This document shows, in pieces, positions 47,522-59,769 of a stretch of 64,000 nucleotides of DNA. The DNA lies in contig NW_019773513.1 in the NCBI RefSeq assembly GCF_001039355.2, positions 1,324,366 to 1,388,365 on the forward strand. The letters run 5' to 3'. Below the pieces are notes generated by a model. The model saw only the letters and a program-made list of their open reading frames with translations. It did no database searches and was not told the DNA's origin. The DNA is from Lingula anatina (taxonomy: Eukaryota > Brachiopoda > Lingulata > Lingulida > Lingulidae). Numbering within the stretch: the stretch's first letter is position 1; the number at the start of each line of letters is the position of its first letter. The translations under genes were made by a program, and so were the position numbers.

Positions 47522-49046
47522 GTAAGTTTTATCACTACACCGACACAGTATTAAATCAGGGCTTATAAACAGTTATGATTTTGCTTACTTGAGCCTCAAA
47601 TTTGTGAGCACAATTGCCCAAATTAATAACCCCAGCCATGAATGAAGTACTCCAACGTAAAATTTGTTGCCACAAGTCTGGTGTTTGACAACACAAACTG
47701 TTTATCCGCTTGTCATTCCATATGAGCTCAAGGTTGTCAAGAACGCACATACTGCTGTATTAGAACACATTATGGTTGATAAAAAACGGTATAGGGCCTA
47801 TCAATTAATACAGCCAGAAATCGGGATGGAAGCTTGCAAGAGTTTTTGTGTCACCAAATGCTGGGCTTGTGGCAACTAATTTTATGTTGGCATTCTTAAT
47901 TTGTGGCTGGAGTGATTAATCTGTTCATTTGTGCTCCCAAATCTAAGGCTCATGTTAGCAAATGGCATGGCTGATTACGAGTCCTGTAAGTGAAACTTGT
48001 TTGCCACTGGGAGGTCTTACCGCCTGTTCTCATGATGCAAGTTTTATCATGAGGAACAAATGATCACTGCAATTCCCACTTTCAATTTACAATCATGTTG
48101 AGATAACATACCATATCAGGATCAGAAATATTCTGTTTCCCACGTATCCAGTTCTGGACTTATGCCTTAAACTAGCTGTCGTATATTACTACTATCCATA
48201 TGGTATGTGTTTAGAGCTCATATGCAGTATGGATAGTATATATTAAAAATACATTAGTTTTATTTGTTTTAAGACTTTTAACAAGTACTCAAGTACTCTT
48301 TTTCTTTCATCAAAGAAATAGAAAGTGAAGAAAATGTCACTGTTTTTTCGACTAGGGATTTCACATGTAAAGTATCCCTCACCTGAAATGCTAACAACAC
48401 CCTTTTAAGGCCTACATATTTTATCACAACTAAAGGTACTACAATCTGGCACAAGGAATTATTTTCATGAAAGGTTTTTTAATCATCAGAAAACAGGTGA
48501 AATAATACCTGGAACATTTTCCTAATATTTCACACCTCCTAACTAAATTTAAAACCAAATGCTAACACCATATTGTGAGGGACCAACACTCTAGTCTTTT
48601 TACCATGTCCATTTTCATGATATTACGTAGTTAAGGATTTGTGTTGAGACCTATACTTAACTATCTCACATCAATTTATAAAGCAGCGAAATTGGCAAAT
48701 AATGCTTGGCCACCTTATGTGCTATTAATTAAACATGTAGGGTGGTGAATTAATCAGAAAAAAAATAATTAATTAATAAGAGTTTGAGTAAATAGGTGTT
48801 TATTTTATTGCAATATTAGGCCTACCTTTATTTACTGCTGTACCAGAAGTTGAAATAATGAAATTGACGAAATGCCTTTATTCAAGCTACCAGTATGGTA
48901 AAGGTTTAGATAGATGCAGTGGGAAGGGATATGCCTCTTAATTGGTTATGCCCTCATTCTGGTTCAATTAATAACAGCTTCACTTATTCATAATGCAAAA
49001 TCACAGATACATGGGAAAAGCTGTAGTCAGACTTTTCAATATTGTA

Positions 49047-49078
<32 letters not shown>

Positions 49079-49116
49079 CTAGCTGGCAAAGGCTTTAATC
49101 TAATGGGAGTTCAGTT

Positions 49117-50112
49117 ATGGGCGGCCAAAAGGGCAAAAAATCATGTCGTCGATTCAGTTATGTTTCGTCGATTCACTGCCTTCCCATCGATTCAGTTTCA
49201 AGTTTAAACGATCCTGTCATAAATTCAACATCTACTTTCGTCAATTCAACTGTCAAACATTTCTCATCTACGGTGTATTAAAACCGATGCTGTCACTATT
49301 TTCGTCGATCGTGTAACTATTCTCGAAGATCGNAAGACCCTGTCATAAATTCAGCATCTATTATCCTCAATTCAATTGTCAAACATTTCTCGTCAACGGT
49401 GTATTAAAACTGATGCTGTCACTATTTTCGTCGATCGTGTAACTATTCTCGTCGATCGTCAAACTATTTTCGTCGATCATGTAACTATTCTCGTCGATCG
49501 TCAAACTATTCTCGTCGATCCTGTAACGTCACCTCATCATTCATCGATCGATCGCCAGAGGGCGCTGCGGTAGCACATTGGCCTATCACATGACTATCAA
49601 AATGGCAGACAACAAAATGATTGCTAGTGAAATAAGAAAATTTTCTCAACAATTTCAATTTTAATTGTTAATAATTAAAATCTATTCGGTTGTAGGGACA
49701 TTATTTTCTAGTTGTTTTCAACTCTGACCATGGCTGGCCGAGTTAAAAATTACCGCGTGATTGACAGACAGAAGCACGTGTTGCTACCGCAGTGCCCTCT
49801 GGCGATCGATCGATGAGACGATCAACGAGAATAGTTAGACAATCGACGAGAATAGTTACACGATTGACGAGATTAGTTGGACGATCGACGAGATTACACG
49901 ATTGACGAGAATAGTTAGACGATCGACGAAAATCATGAGAGCATTGGTTTTAATACACCGTAGATGATAAATGTTTGACAATAGAATTGACGAAAGTAGA
50001 TGTTGAATTTATGACAGGATCGTTTAAACTTGAAACTGAATCGATGGGAAGGCAGTGAATCGATGAAACATAACTGAATCGACAACATGAATTTTTGCCC
50101 TTTTGGCCGCCC
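49117..50112. mobile_element. Foldback-type DNA element with long inverted arms
   Basis: The ends TGGGCGGCCAAAAGGGCAAA and the reverse complement ending GGCCGCCCA lie about 1 kb apart. The arms (about 440 and 340 bp) are inverted copies built from a 21-bp unit (CGTCGATCGTCAAACTATT and variants). A roughly 190-bp centre (CACATTGGCCTATCACATGA onward) separates them. TA follows the right end and precedes the left. The 'n' at 49333 sits inside a repeated part of the left arm. No transposase. A damaged copy lies at 15838-16548. Confidence 0.6.
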
Positions 50113-50156
50113 ATAAATAACAAGCCACATTGAACAAATTGTCTCTGGTTACCTAC

Positions 50157-50247
50157 CAATAAGTTGGGAAGTTTGAACATCAGTCTCTGATGTACTCTCC
50201 AATTGCACTGTTGTTGTCAACCCTGGTTGAAGGAACGTCTTTGATTT
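50157..50247 (-). CDS. Coiled-coil protein gene, exon f (Ser/Thr-rich)
   Basis: Minus-strand exon with acceptor TTTAATACAG and donor G|GTAGGT. It encodes KSKTFLQPGLTTTVQLEST then SETDVQTSQLI. It starts in phase 0, matching the donor at 52156, and ends in phase 1. A low-complexity Thr/Ser/Gln segment, not coiled coil. The next exon was not found at lower coordinates. Confidence 0.5.
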
Positions 50248-50847
50248 CTGTATTAAAATAAAAATATAAACACTGATCTTAATGACACTCAAAAACAAGG
50301 CAGCAAAGCTGTCAAATGTACAGACAAAAAGCAGAAAATAATAATGCACAAAATAGGCTACTGTCAATTCTGATGCAATAATAAATTATGCTTAACTGCA
50401 CAAAATTTTAATTATGCAAGACAAGTAATACCGATGTCAGTAAAATGAGTAACAAGCATAAGGAGAGTTCAAGTTCACATTTTGAAAATGTCAGAACGAG
50501 AAAAATGAAAATATCACAAAAAATGGCATAAATTTATAATCCAATGATAATCCAATAGCACTGGTTTTCTAATATGAGCCGTATGTCGATCCTTAGAATA
50601 ATTCTTGTAAGTTAAAAAATAATACAGTTTTCTTTTCATAACATTTGTGGTGACAGTGCATAAAGTAGGTTTTTTTGTCAATTTTGATTAACCACAATGA
50701 TTAACCACATTATTACTACCAATTTTTAATTATCCACTATAAATAACATGGACATTTAGAAAATTTGATTACCATTCGATTTAATGCCTGTGGGAGTTCT
50801 ATGTCACAGTGAAAATGCCAATATGTGAAAAATGAAAATTTCACAGT

Positions 50848-51310
50848 AACTGGCTCGCGCTGCCCGTAATTACGTGGTGGGGTATTCAGGGCACAGACTG
50901 TGATCACAAGATACCGCAAATAGATTTTTTAGATTTTCAGAAAATAGATTGTTCATGTGAACGGAGCCTAATATTCTGAGGGCCTGCTATTCTGAGGGCC
51001 CACTATTCCGAAGGTCTGCTATTCTGAAAGTACAGATAGAGTGCAAAAAGCAAAAACAAAGCAAATATAATGAGCTTCTTCGACAAGGAGGTCAGTGCCT
51101 AGATTATACAACTTATACAATTCATTTCAGCTCAACTATTGCATTGATGAAATATTTCCAAATAGAGGCCTTCAGAATAGCAGACCTTAAACCTTTGGAA
51201 TAGCAGATCTTCAGAATAGCAGTATTTTCCGTTCAAGGCTCCTTTAGTTTTTCAGAATAACAGACCCTCGGAATGGTGGACCCTTGGAATTTAGGGCTGC
51301 CGGGCGATGA
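50848..51310. mobile_element. Foldback element with inverted arrays of about 19-bp units
   Basis: 50,960-51,030 holds forward units like GGTCTGCTATTCTGAAAG. 51,170-51,300 holds the same unit inverted (CTTCAGAATAGCAGACC). A central spacer of about 140 bp lies between. The left flank (AGTAACTGGCTCGCGCT) also occurs at 16,070, and GTGAACGGAGCC pairs loosely with CCGTTCAAGGCTCC on the right. Confidence 0.5.
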
Positions 51311-52155
51311 AACATTCTGTTCTGCCTAAATGGCAGTCATTAATTGAAAAATATATATGTATGCATAACATCTTGCTTAATTGCTTGCTCACCTTTCACA
51401 TATTTTATATCATAAAAATAATTTAACAGATATCCAATTTTAAAGTGTCAATGATACGTTTCTGTCATCTATACCATGGTGCACCAAAGTAAACTGATTA
51501 CATTTTCATTTCTTTTCTGTATACTACACATGCCTGAGGTCAAATAGGCCACTTCAAACCATGGAGATAAAATAATTTGATTACATTTAGGGAGTTGATA
51601 CTCTTGGTCCTGAATCACATCTGATCTTTTTTCAGTGATGTCCAGACTAAATTTTTCACTCTGTCTGGATATCTAATGAATGAAAATGAAGTGCTGTGCA
51701 CAGATGGGCAAACGAAGTCATTATCAGTTGGGGGTTGTAAATAAATCCAATCATGAACGGAAAGCAGCCAATAAACAAAATCATAAGTAATACTCTGAAG
51801 AATGCAAGCTGTGATGATTATCCTGTTCAGATTATCACACTGAATATTCTACTGGTGTTGCCTTTCAATGAAGTCAGTAGGTCAATTGTATTGTATGGCA
51901 TAGCATATCCAAATTTACTCCAAATACCATGTACATATTTTTCATGCCTGGTATCATTTTGTACTAAATTTAGATCAAATAGGATCTCTTTCCTTCTATC
52001 AGCTTAATCACAAATTTCAACTTGATCAAACCTCCTGATTTAGCCAATTGAACCCAGTCCCTAAGGTATTATCCCGTGCCACCATTCTGATTAAATGCGC
52101 AGCAGATATATGTATAAGATATGAATTTCACAAGTAATAATATCAAGAAAATTAC

Positions 52156-52260
52156 CACACAGGCCAAAATCCCCTTAGTCTTCTTTAGCTGATTTCTCAA
52201 TTTCTGAATGTCCTGGCATGCTTGGTTTTTCACAGCTTCAACACCAACAGGTAATTGGGC
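52156..52260 (-). CDS. Coiled-coil protein gene, exon e, optional membrane-tail end
   Basis: Minus-strand exon, acceptor CAATTTTAG. It encodes AQLPVGVEAVKNQACQDIQ then KLRNQLKKTKGILACV, phase 0 at both ends with donor GTG|GTAATT. If the weak donor is not used, translation runs on as a hydrophobic stretch (VVIFLILLVKFISY) and stops about 25 residues later (TAA near 52,079). That would give a tail-anchored form. Both forms are possible from sequence. Confidence 0.5.
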
Positions 52261-52613
52261 CTAAAATTGAAAAAGTGATGGATTATTGGCCATAGTTGAC
52301 CTTAACATAACCTATCTGCCAATTATATTTTAACGATGCTTCCCCTCTGTCAAATGTATTCAATATCAGCAAGTGTGCTGAAAATTAGAAATCATAACCC
52401 TTAGCAAAATGAAAAGTTTGCAGCAATACTGTGGCAAAACTGCAGTATACTTGCTGCAAACCAAACGTTTGAAGCAACTAGTTTGCAGGAGTTTGAAAGA
52501 AAAATTTGTATTGCTGCTAATTTGCAGCAACTTTGCAATAACAACTTAAGTTTGCAGCAGGTTTGCAAGAAAGTATTCAAGTACTTGCAAATTAGCAGCA
52601 AACTTGCAGCTAT

Positions 52614-54104
52614 GGTAATGTGCCATGAATTTCAAACGGCCCTTAAATTTCAAACTATTTTCAAAATTGGTCATCTGGGGTTTTTAATAGACAATGAATT
52701 TCGTCAAATAAGCAATTTTGCCCGATCTCGATTTTCGTGAATTTCATACACCTTAAAATTGGCCATCGTGCTATTTTCGTGCTCATAAAGATCTAACAGT
52801 TGGCAATGTTGCTCTAGCGTACCTTGACCTGAATACTACGTGTGTGCCCCAAAATGCAAAATAACAATTGTTACAGTTAGCTTAGGACGCTAAACAACAT
52901 CGTCATCACCATGCATTCATTAAGATAACAGGAGAAACAATTAAAAGCTGCAATGTCTTCCTATCGTTTTTTTAATGTAGTCCGTGTGAGACAGCGATCG
53001 GTAGTTTTGCTGAGGCGTACAATAGCATCATCAACAACAGAGACTTCAGTGACAGAACAAGAGAAGCAATTAATAGCTGCAATAAAGATAGCCATTATTG
53101 CTTTCTTGTCTCGTTCAGAACGTTCATGATCTCTCGCTGACGATCTTCTGCTAATGAAGTCCCTTGAACAAATATGAAAACTGCCCTCTCGTTTGACGAT
53201 CTTCTAGCTCCCTTTCTGTCTCGATCTGATCACTAACAAATGTGAAAATTGCCTTTTCAATTGTGTACATTGGTGCCACTATGTGCCAGGAAATCAGTTG
53301 AGTTGTCAGAAAACTGCTGGTCAAGATTGGGTTGCCTGAGCAAAAAAAATGGCTGCAAAATGCAACCGTTGATATTGAGCCCTGCACCCAGGAGCCATAC
53401 CCCCCTCGACCTAGTTTATTTGATTGTAGACAACAATCAGCAATCATCTTGGTCAAAGCGCATAGCGGAGAGAGACTGTAATACACAGTTCGGCTGCCGT
53501 GGTGAAGGCTACCTGTACGCCGAACTGCAGTCGCAGAAGACGCTAATCGTCGATGAAGTGCCCCAAAGACACCAATCGGCTGTTGTCTCAACTTCAGCGC
53601 ATGGAAAGGAGCAACGGTAACACTAAGCCCGGTTTCCACAATGAAGGTTATCTGGCTGGGGTAGACGCTAATGGCTGGCCGTCTCTCCCTCCATACACTC
53701 CTGTTCTGAGCACCAGGATCGTTTTCGAAAAACGACACTAGTTTCTGGCTTTTGAAAAATGACACTACTGATAATGATGCTGTTTTGCATCCCTAACTGA
53801 TAGAACCACTCGTTATCTAGCACCTTGGGCCATACACAGCGATCAGGTGAAAGTAGGTGTATCCCTTGGGTCGCAATTACCAACAATCACCTTTTATACA
53901 ATATCGTAATGGACACAGAGATCGTTGGGAAAAGATAACATAAGGCCTAGTGAGGGACAGACAACTTCCGGTCCGAAATGACAGAATTTCATGAAATTCG
54001 ACCATCTGCAATTTCTGAGCACCTCCCATCTCATGAATTTCAACCAAATAATCTTTTCCTTATTTTAATTAATTTTTTCTGTGCGAAATTCATGGCACAT
54101 TACC
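52614..54104. mobile_element. Possible DNA element bounded by 20-bp inverted repeats
   Basis: GGTAATGTGCCATGAATTTC at 52614-52633 is repeated exactly inverted at 54085-54104. Outside both, a TTGCA-rich stretch is loosely shared. The 1.5-kb interior includes the GC-richer segment 53,150-53,760 with a 204-codon minus-strand frame (53151-53765) of unknown nature. No target duplication resolved. Confidence 0.4.
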
Positions 54105-54115
54105 GTAATTTGCAA

Positions 54116-55848
54116 GAATTCCCACATACACACACTAAAAAAGGCACTACAATTCTTTTTCCAAACTAAAAGTATTTTTGAAAGAAAATCACCATATTAT
54201 TGTGTCAGGTCAAACATAACCTGCATCCCTTCAAGTCTCCATTTTTTTAAATTTGATTTCATTTCTCCTTTTAGAAAAAGAAGTTTTTTATCTGTCTTAT
54301 ATATTATTGTATATGAAACTCCATGGTTTCAAACCATTAGGCAAATTGGAAATAAGGTGAAATTCTGGTAACGAAAATCAATCAAGATTGAAGAGATGCA
54401 TTCATATAGAAATGGATGCTATGAGAATATGTTCCACACATAGCCAATCCCAAAATCAATTTTGTCATCATCTGCATTAGGAAAGCCGTGGTGATCCATA
54501 AAAAGTCACTTAGAGACCTAAAACTTTGTGAAGATTTTACATGCAAGACCTGTCTGAAATCCTCCGCTATTTCACTGAATCAAAGCAAAATTGCCTAACA
54601 TACAAATTCCATGCTGTCACAATGTAATGCTGACTATAAAATCGGGAAAGTAGAGTTCATTTATAAACACTTGCATGGTGGCCCTTAAGTACTGCCAGAT
54701 TACCTAGCTATAAAAACTTCTCGTAACATAAAAGTATCCACCTATCTGTAAATGTCATAAACACTTGGCTTTATTAAGTTTCATAACACAGCCCTTTGGA
54801 AGATTTGTATGCTCTTTTGCATTCTATTGCAATACGCCCAAACATTAAAGACAGATAAAATGAGATTGGCTGATTTTTATAGCCAATTTTACAGGTATGT
54901 TTAATCTATCATATTTATGTAACAACACATCTCAGCTCTGCAGATGTTGCCTTAATTAATTAGGTAAAACTCTTGAAATTATAGTTATTGAACAAAATTA
55001 TCTAAAAGATAACATTATCAAATTTTTTTAGAGCAGAAAGAGAAATGATATTATTAAATAATGTCTGACCAAAGATGTACATCTGACTAGAGTAAAATAA
55101 GATAACTGTTGTCAACAATCGTTGACTTGTGCAATTTTAACTTTTGTCACCAGCCCAAATGTGCATAACAATAAACCTACCAGATCTTCTTACAAGATAA
55201 AATGTGCATCCATCTGGACAGTTTTACACTCATTGGGTACCTTGAATCCCTAGAGCCAGTCTTTCACAATCCAGCATCTTTAATTTTGATAAATTACTCA
55301 GCCTTTTCCTTCTTATCCTTCAACTGAACAAATTTAAATCAACAAATGAGGAAGAGTCTAAAAGAATAGAAAAGATGCTTTCTATGAGGTTAGAGCATGC
55401 CTATCACGTTCTGTCAATTTGCACAGGTGCTAGAAGTATGTGCAACAGCAGATAGTCACTTGGAAAATCCTGTTGCACTGATTGAATGCACTGAAGTATG
55501 TATGTTTCTTAGACATTTTCAGGTGTAAAGGAAATACTGTGAATACCTCTGTCATAAACATGTTTTTGACTTTATACCTATCATGTAAGCCATTCCTTGA
55601 AAATATGAATAATACAAAAAATCAAATGAACAGAAAAAAAAAAACAGCTGAAGCAATTTACCTTCAGAAGGGACTCCGATTTTAGTGCCACATACATTGT
55701 AAATACAGGAAGCCTAATTCCTAATAATATTATGTACAGAAAAGTACAAAAACAAAACCACGAAGAAATGCATTTTGAAACTTTCAACATGCTGGTATCA
55801 GTCTCTCGCTTTCTTTTTCTTGATTCCAAAGATTAAAAATGGACTCAC
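54116..55848. other. Intron DNA, no gene recognised
   Basis: AT-rich sequence between exons e and d of the coiled-coil gene. I see no splice-bounded frame, RNA gene or clear repeat structure. Confidence 0.4.
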
Positions 55849-55923
55849 TGAATTTTCTCTCTCAGGATTCAGGTGAGATTGCAGTGTGTTCCAAATGCCT
55901 TGGATTTCTTCTACATTGGACTT
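55849..55923 (-). CDS. Coiled-coil protein gene, exon d
   Basis: A 75-bp minus-strand exon, acceptor TTTTTTCCAG, donor GTGAGT, phase 0-0. It encodes KSNVEEIQGIWNTLQSHL then NPERENS. Phase matches both neighbours (61537 upstream, 52156 downstream). No family signature; helical and charged. Confidence 0.55.
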
Positions 55924-56342
55924 CTGGAAAAAATGATAGACACTATTTCTGAAATTAAACACCTACACTCCAGTTTGACTGTCTTGTAAACAAGTACCAA
56001 CCTTCAAGGTACATTTTTTTTACAATCAATCAATGATCAAGATACATGAAACAATTGTTTTTCATAGATCAAAACAATTTCTGCTGGCAGATGAGTGTTA
56101 ACACTAGGCTCTGTTGTACATCTTTGTTGAAGAGTAAATGATAAACAGGAATGATGGGAAAAATCCAGTTATTGTATACATACTAGTTCATTTTGTGTCT
56201 GGGCTCACTATATAATTTTTTTAGCCACATGCTTACCTATTAAGCAGAAGAAAATTTAAAATATTTTACTGTTTTTTTTTCCCCCAAACTGATCATTGCA
56301 TTTGACTTCAGTACAATCAGTTAAAAACTATATTATATATGT

Positions 56343-56381
56343 GCGTGTGTGTGTGTGTGTGCTGAACACACACACACACGC
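56343..56381. repeat. (GT)n/(AC)n perfect hairpin
   Basis: GCGTGTGTGTGTGTGT (56343-56358) pairs exactly with ACACACACACACACGC (56366-56381) around a 7-base loop. Able to extrude as a cruciform or form Z-DNA. Confidence 0.8.
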
Positions 56382-57152
56382 TTGTACGTGTGCACATTAT
56401 TGGAGGGTCGTGGCAAAGTTCTCACCTGAATCATGAGAGAGAAAATTGGTTCCAATGAACAGGCTGTTTGACAAGAGTCTTCAGTCAACACTTACCATTA
56501 TTCCAAATTATTCACTAAATTCTATCTTAACATGGTGTCACTAAGCTTGCCATTCTTGAACACAGAAAACCCATGAGAAATCTACAAGGTTAACAAATAC
56601 TCGACTCTGTGGAAAAAGATGTTTTTCTTTAATTCATAAATTAATTATAAACAAGTAGCACCTTCGTATGCTTATATAAACAGTTAAACTGACACTGTGT
56701 ACTTTTAGCATACCAGTATATTGATTTAGGGACTACATCACTGCATACAAATGTCACGATTTTTTGACTGACCAGCATTCCACTGTGAAAGTTATGCAAA
56801 GTGTAAATCATGATTTGACTAAAACATGCACTTTTGATTTGACTTCAATTTAGTCTTAATAATGCCAGAATGTGCCAAATAACATTAGTTTGTCTGACCT
56901 CCAACTAACTACACCATATTCTGTTAAAACTAAATCAAACTCAGTGATTCTTAATGTTAAACATTGATTTCTGCTAAATGTTTTTTTTTTTTTTTTTTTG
57001 TGCCTTGGATTTCAATTATTGGTTTTGCCAATTCTCACCCTTTATATACACTTTTCAAATTTTGACTACAACTAAGCTGCACATTATGATTTTTCAAATA
57101 AAAGATGTAAGACTCAGCCAGTAAGGTAATTCATGGCATTTTTTAAACTAGA

Positions 57153-57283
57153 GGATCAGAGAGGCGATACCACCTCCAGATATTGTACCACCAGCTGGAG
57201 TAAGTGCATTTGTATGGAAACCAAAACAAGGGACACCACCACCAGTGTTGTGCTTGACAAGCTCTACAAAATGCCATAAACGA
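57153..57283 (+). repeat. Proline-rich exon-like repeat, copy 4, uninterrupted
   Basis: Here the frame is open: REAIPPPDIVPPAGVSAFV, then WKPKQGTPPPVLCLTSSTKC and HKRVLIICRKT. The other three copies have the same two halves separated by a frameshift. No clear splice sites or ATG identified. Confidence 0.4.
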
Positions 57284-57678
57284 GTTCTCATAATATGCCG
57301 AAAGACGCAAAAAAAAAAAACAGCATAATTTTTGTAAAAATGGTCCCATCAAGCGGATTTTCGAAATTTTAATTTTTCATACTTAGGTTGGCTGATAGTA
57401 TTTTGTTTTAACTTTGCACATATTAGTAGACCATCAGCATTTGTTTTAAGGAGAGGGCAGCTGATGGTTTTGTTGCTTGACCTGTAAAGGCCGAAGGTGG
57501 CCTAGCTGATCCCCCTTGATGAGTCTATTGATCAGTTTATTGGCCAGCATATTTTATTTGTGTGCAACCACACTGTTAGCCTCTCCCTTTTTTGCCATGG
57601 AATGATGAAAACGGGAATGATTTAACATTTCATTTGATATTTCAATGAATAACTTCACTTTTGCCAGAACAAAGGTGC

Positions 57679-58629
57679 CAGGGGTTGAAACAGAAATTTT
57701 GGGTCACTGGTCCTAAGGGACTAGTGACTTTGCTGTGTTACTAGTACCAGCTAATTTTTAGTGGTCCTCATGATGTGGTATGCATTTCAACAATTACAAA
57801 TTACACTGTTTTTTCAAATGACTTTATTTATTCAAATAAAGTTAATTTTTCACACATCATAAGTTTTACCCACAGTTCTTCATTCTTTTTTAAAAGAATT
57901 AATTAACATTAAAATATCAGAAGTGAAAGTGACAGCGATAGTTTAAAAGCCTCACTAAAAACCCATCTTTTCATGATAAATGTTTTCAGCCTCCCTCTGA
58001 CTTAATTTTAGAAGTGAATCTTAAAGATAGTCATTTTAGACTTTTTTACATTCTGAATCAGCGCTGGATTCTTGACTAAACGAACTAGTGCTTGGTACTT
58101 CAGAATATCTCGTTGCTTTGGCTTGCATATGTGCAAAAAATTCCACATCACGGTTAATGCAAGTACCCTAAAAATGGTGGCTAAGCTATCAAATGCAGAG
58201 CGCATGTAACTTTTTTGTGGGGTTTCTATTAATAACATCATCTAAGACCAATGAGAGCCGTTCTTTTGTATCGGTCGGACCAATAACGATCTCCAAAACT
58301 ACATAGAATATCACCCCCTTACGCTTACGCACGGAATTTGCAGAACTAATGATTCCCGTGGTATTACTATGCGCACATGTGCAGTGATATCCAATATGGC
58401 GCGGCCCACGTTCTAAAGGAAAAACAAGTGAGAAAATATGTCTAATTCACAAGATTTACTGAAAATAAATGCGAAAATATTGATAGAAATGGTGAAGTAG
58501 CACCGGTGACCACTGTTTGGGATCAAAACTGACACTCGTCAGAAAGGACTAGTAACCTTTCACAATGGGTCGTCCCCGTGCTTTCACTATCTGGAATTTA
58601 CGAGTGACGACACTTTTTTTCAACCCCTG
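57679..58629. mobile_element. DNA element with CAGGGGTTGAAA ends, 0.95 kb
   Basis: Left end CAGGGGTTGAAACAG and right end TTTTTCAACCCCTG are inverted repeats. AGGTGC flanks both sides (57673-57678, 58630-58635), a 6-bp duplication. Ends of this type are common in hAT elements, but hAT normally duplicates 8 bp, so the family is uncertain. Non-autonomous. Confidence 0.6.
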
Positions 58630-59215
58630 AGGTGCTCAGGATATTATGTCATACTTCTCAGGTCATGTTTGTAATGGGTCACTAGCAGACGCAAGTACAG
58701 TTATGGTTAGGTTTACATTGCCTTGACATATGCGGCATGCTCCTTGTATCTTAGTGCAATAATTTATCATAATGGCTGTAGTTTTTTTTTATTGCTCAGC
58801 CCGCATTAAATATAAGTGGGAGACTTGTGACTAGCCTCTTTATGTTACATATAAGTTAAAATGCTATGTAAGTGGTGTTAAGACTCGCTTATGTATACAT
58901 TTAGGACTTGCCTAGCCCCATGTGTTATTGAGCTGAAGCGACGAAACCAGTGCATACCCTCCGCTGCGGGTGAGTGGATGCCGTAGTTGAGATTGTACAT
59001 TAAAATGGGAAGATCGTTGCATCCAACCTACGATGTTACATATATCACTTTTTTTTTTCAAACATCTTTATTCTCAAGAGGGTTAAATATTGATGAAGTA
59101 TAAATAAAGGTGGCAATTCACCTAGGCATTATATGCTCACCTTTGAAATTTAATAACAAGGCAGCAAAGCTGTCAAATGTACAGACNTCCACTTATCGTG
59201 TTATCGGTAAAATGC

Positions 59216-59304
59216 ACGGCGACAGCGACGACGGCGACGACAGCGACGACGGCGACGACAGACGCAGATGATGGCTATATGTACAGACACATCTGTGTCT
59301 GTAC

Positions 59305-59342
<38 letters not shown>
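59216..59342. repeat. CGACGG minisatellite, 26-nt hairpin and (AAT)n
   Basis: Same order as at 22517: GACGGCGAC repeats, then the 12-bp-arm hairpin TGTACAGACACA/TGTGTCTGTACA (59280-59305), then an AAT microsatellite that also forms the tail of the adjoining LINE fragment. The 'n' at 59187 lies just before it. Confidence 0.6.
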
Positions 59343-59343
<1 letters not shown>

Positions 59344-59765
59344 TTCAAGGAAAAGACAGTGACGAGGACATGAGTGGCATTAGATGGGAGTGAGGGGCAG
59401 GGCATGGGGGAAAGGTAATTATGGGGGGGCAATAGGCCATCAGGAGAGAGTGGTAGACGCCAGAACAGAAATGGAAGATGATTCAGACATTTTTGATTAA
59501 GAAATCCGACACTATTTCGAAAATTTTGTCGTTTTGTCCAGATGTTAGTGTTTTATGGCCATGTAGGAAGAGGGATATCTTATCTAGTAGGGTTCTGAAA
59601 TATGCATAAGTTACACCAAGTATATCTTCAACAGATTCGTAGAGATCACGATATTTTCTCTGTTTCAGTGGGCATTGAAAGAAAAAATGTCGGATGGTTT
59701 CCGGTTTCCCACATAATCAGTTGGCAGAAGCCATAGCTGTCCAGTTGTGGTCTTATAGTTGGGCT
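59343..59765 (-). mobile_element. LINE fragment, ORF2 C-terminus, minus strand
   Basis: The minus strand reads QLWLLPTDYVGNRKPSDI, then in another frame FQCPLKQRKYRDLYESV and ILGVTYAYF, the His/Cys end of LINE ORF2 ('H.FF.CP...R..L...'). An (ATT)n tail follows. 5'-truncated and frameshifted. Confidence 0.45.
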
Positions 59766-59769
59766 CTAA

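Noticed and set aside
49376-49573. Repeat protein frame (TILVDRQTIFVDHV)
   Set aside because: Products of the 21-bp tandem repeat in the foldback arm, not a gene.
53151-53765. 204-codon minus-strand open frame
   Set aside because: Longest frame outside the LINE, but it lies in a GC-richer patch, overlaps open frames on the other strand, has no recognisable domain or splice context, and sits between inverted repeats. Not called as a gene.
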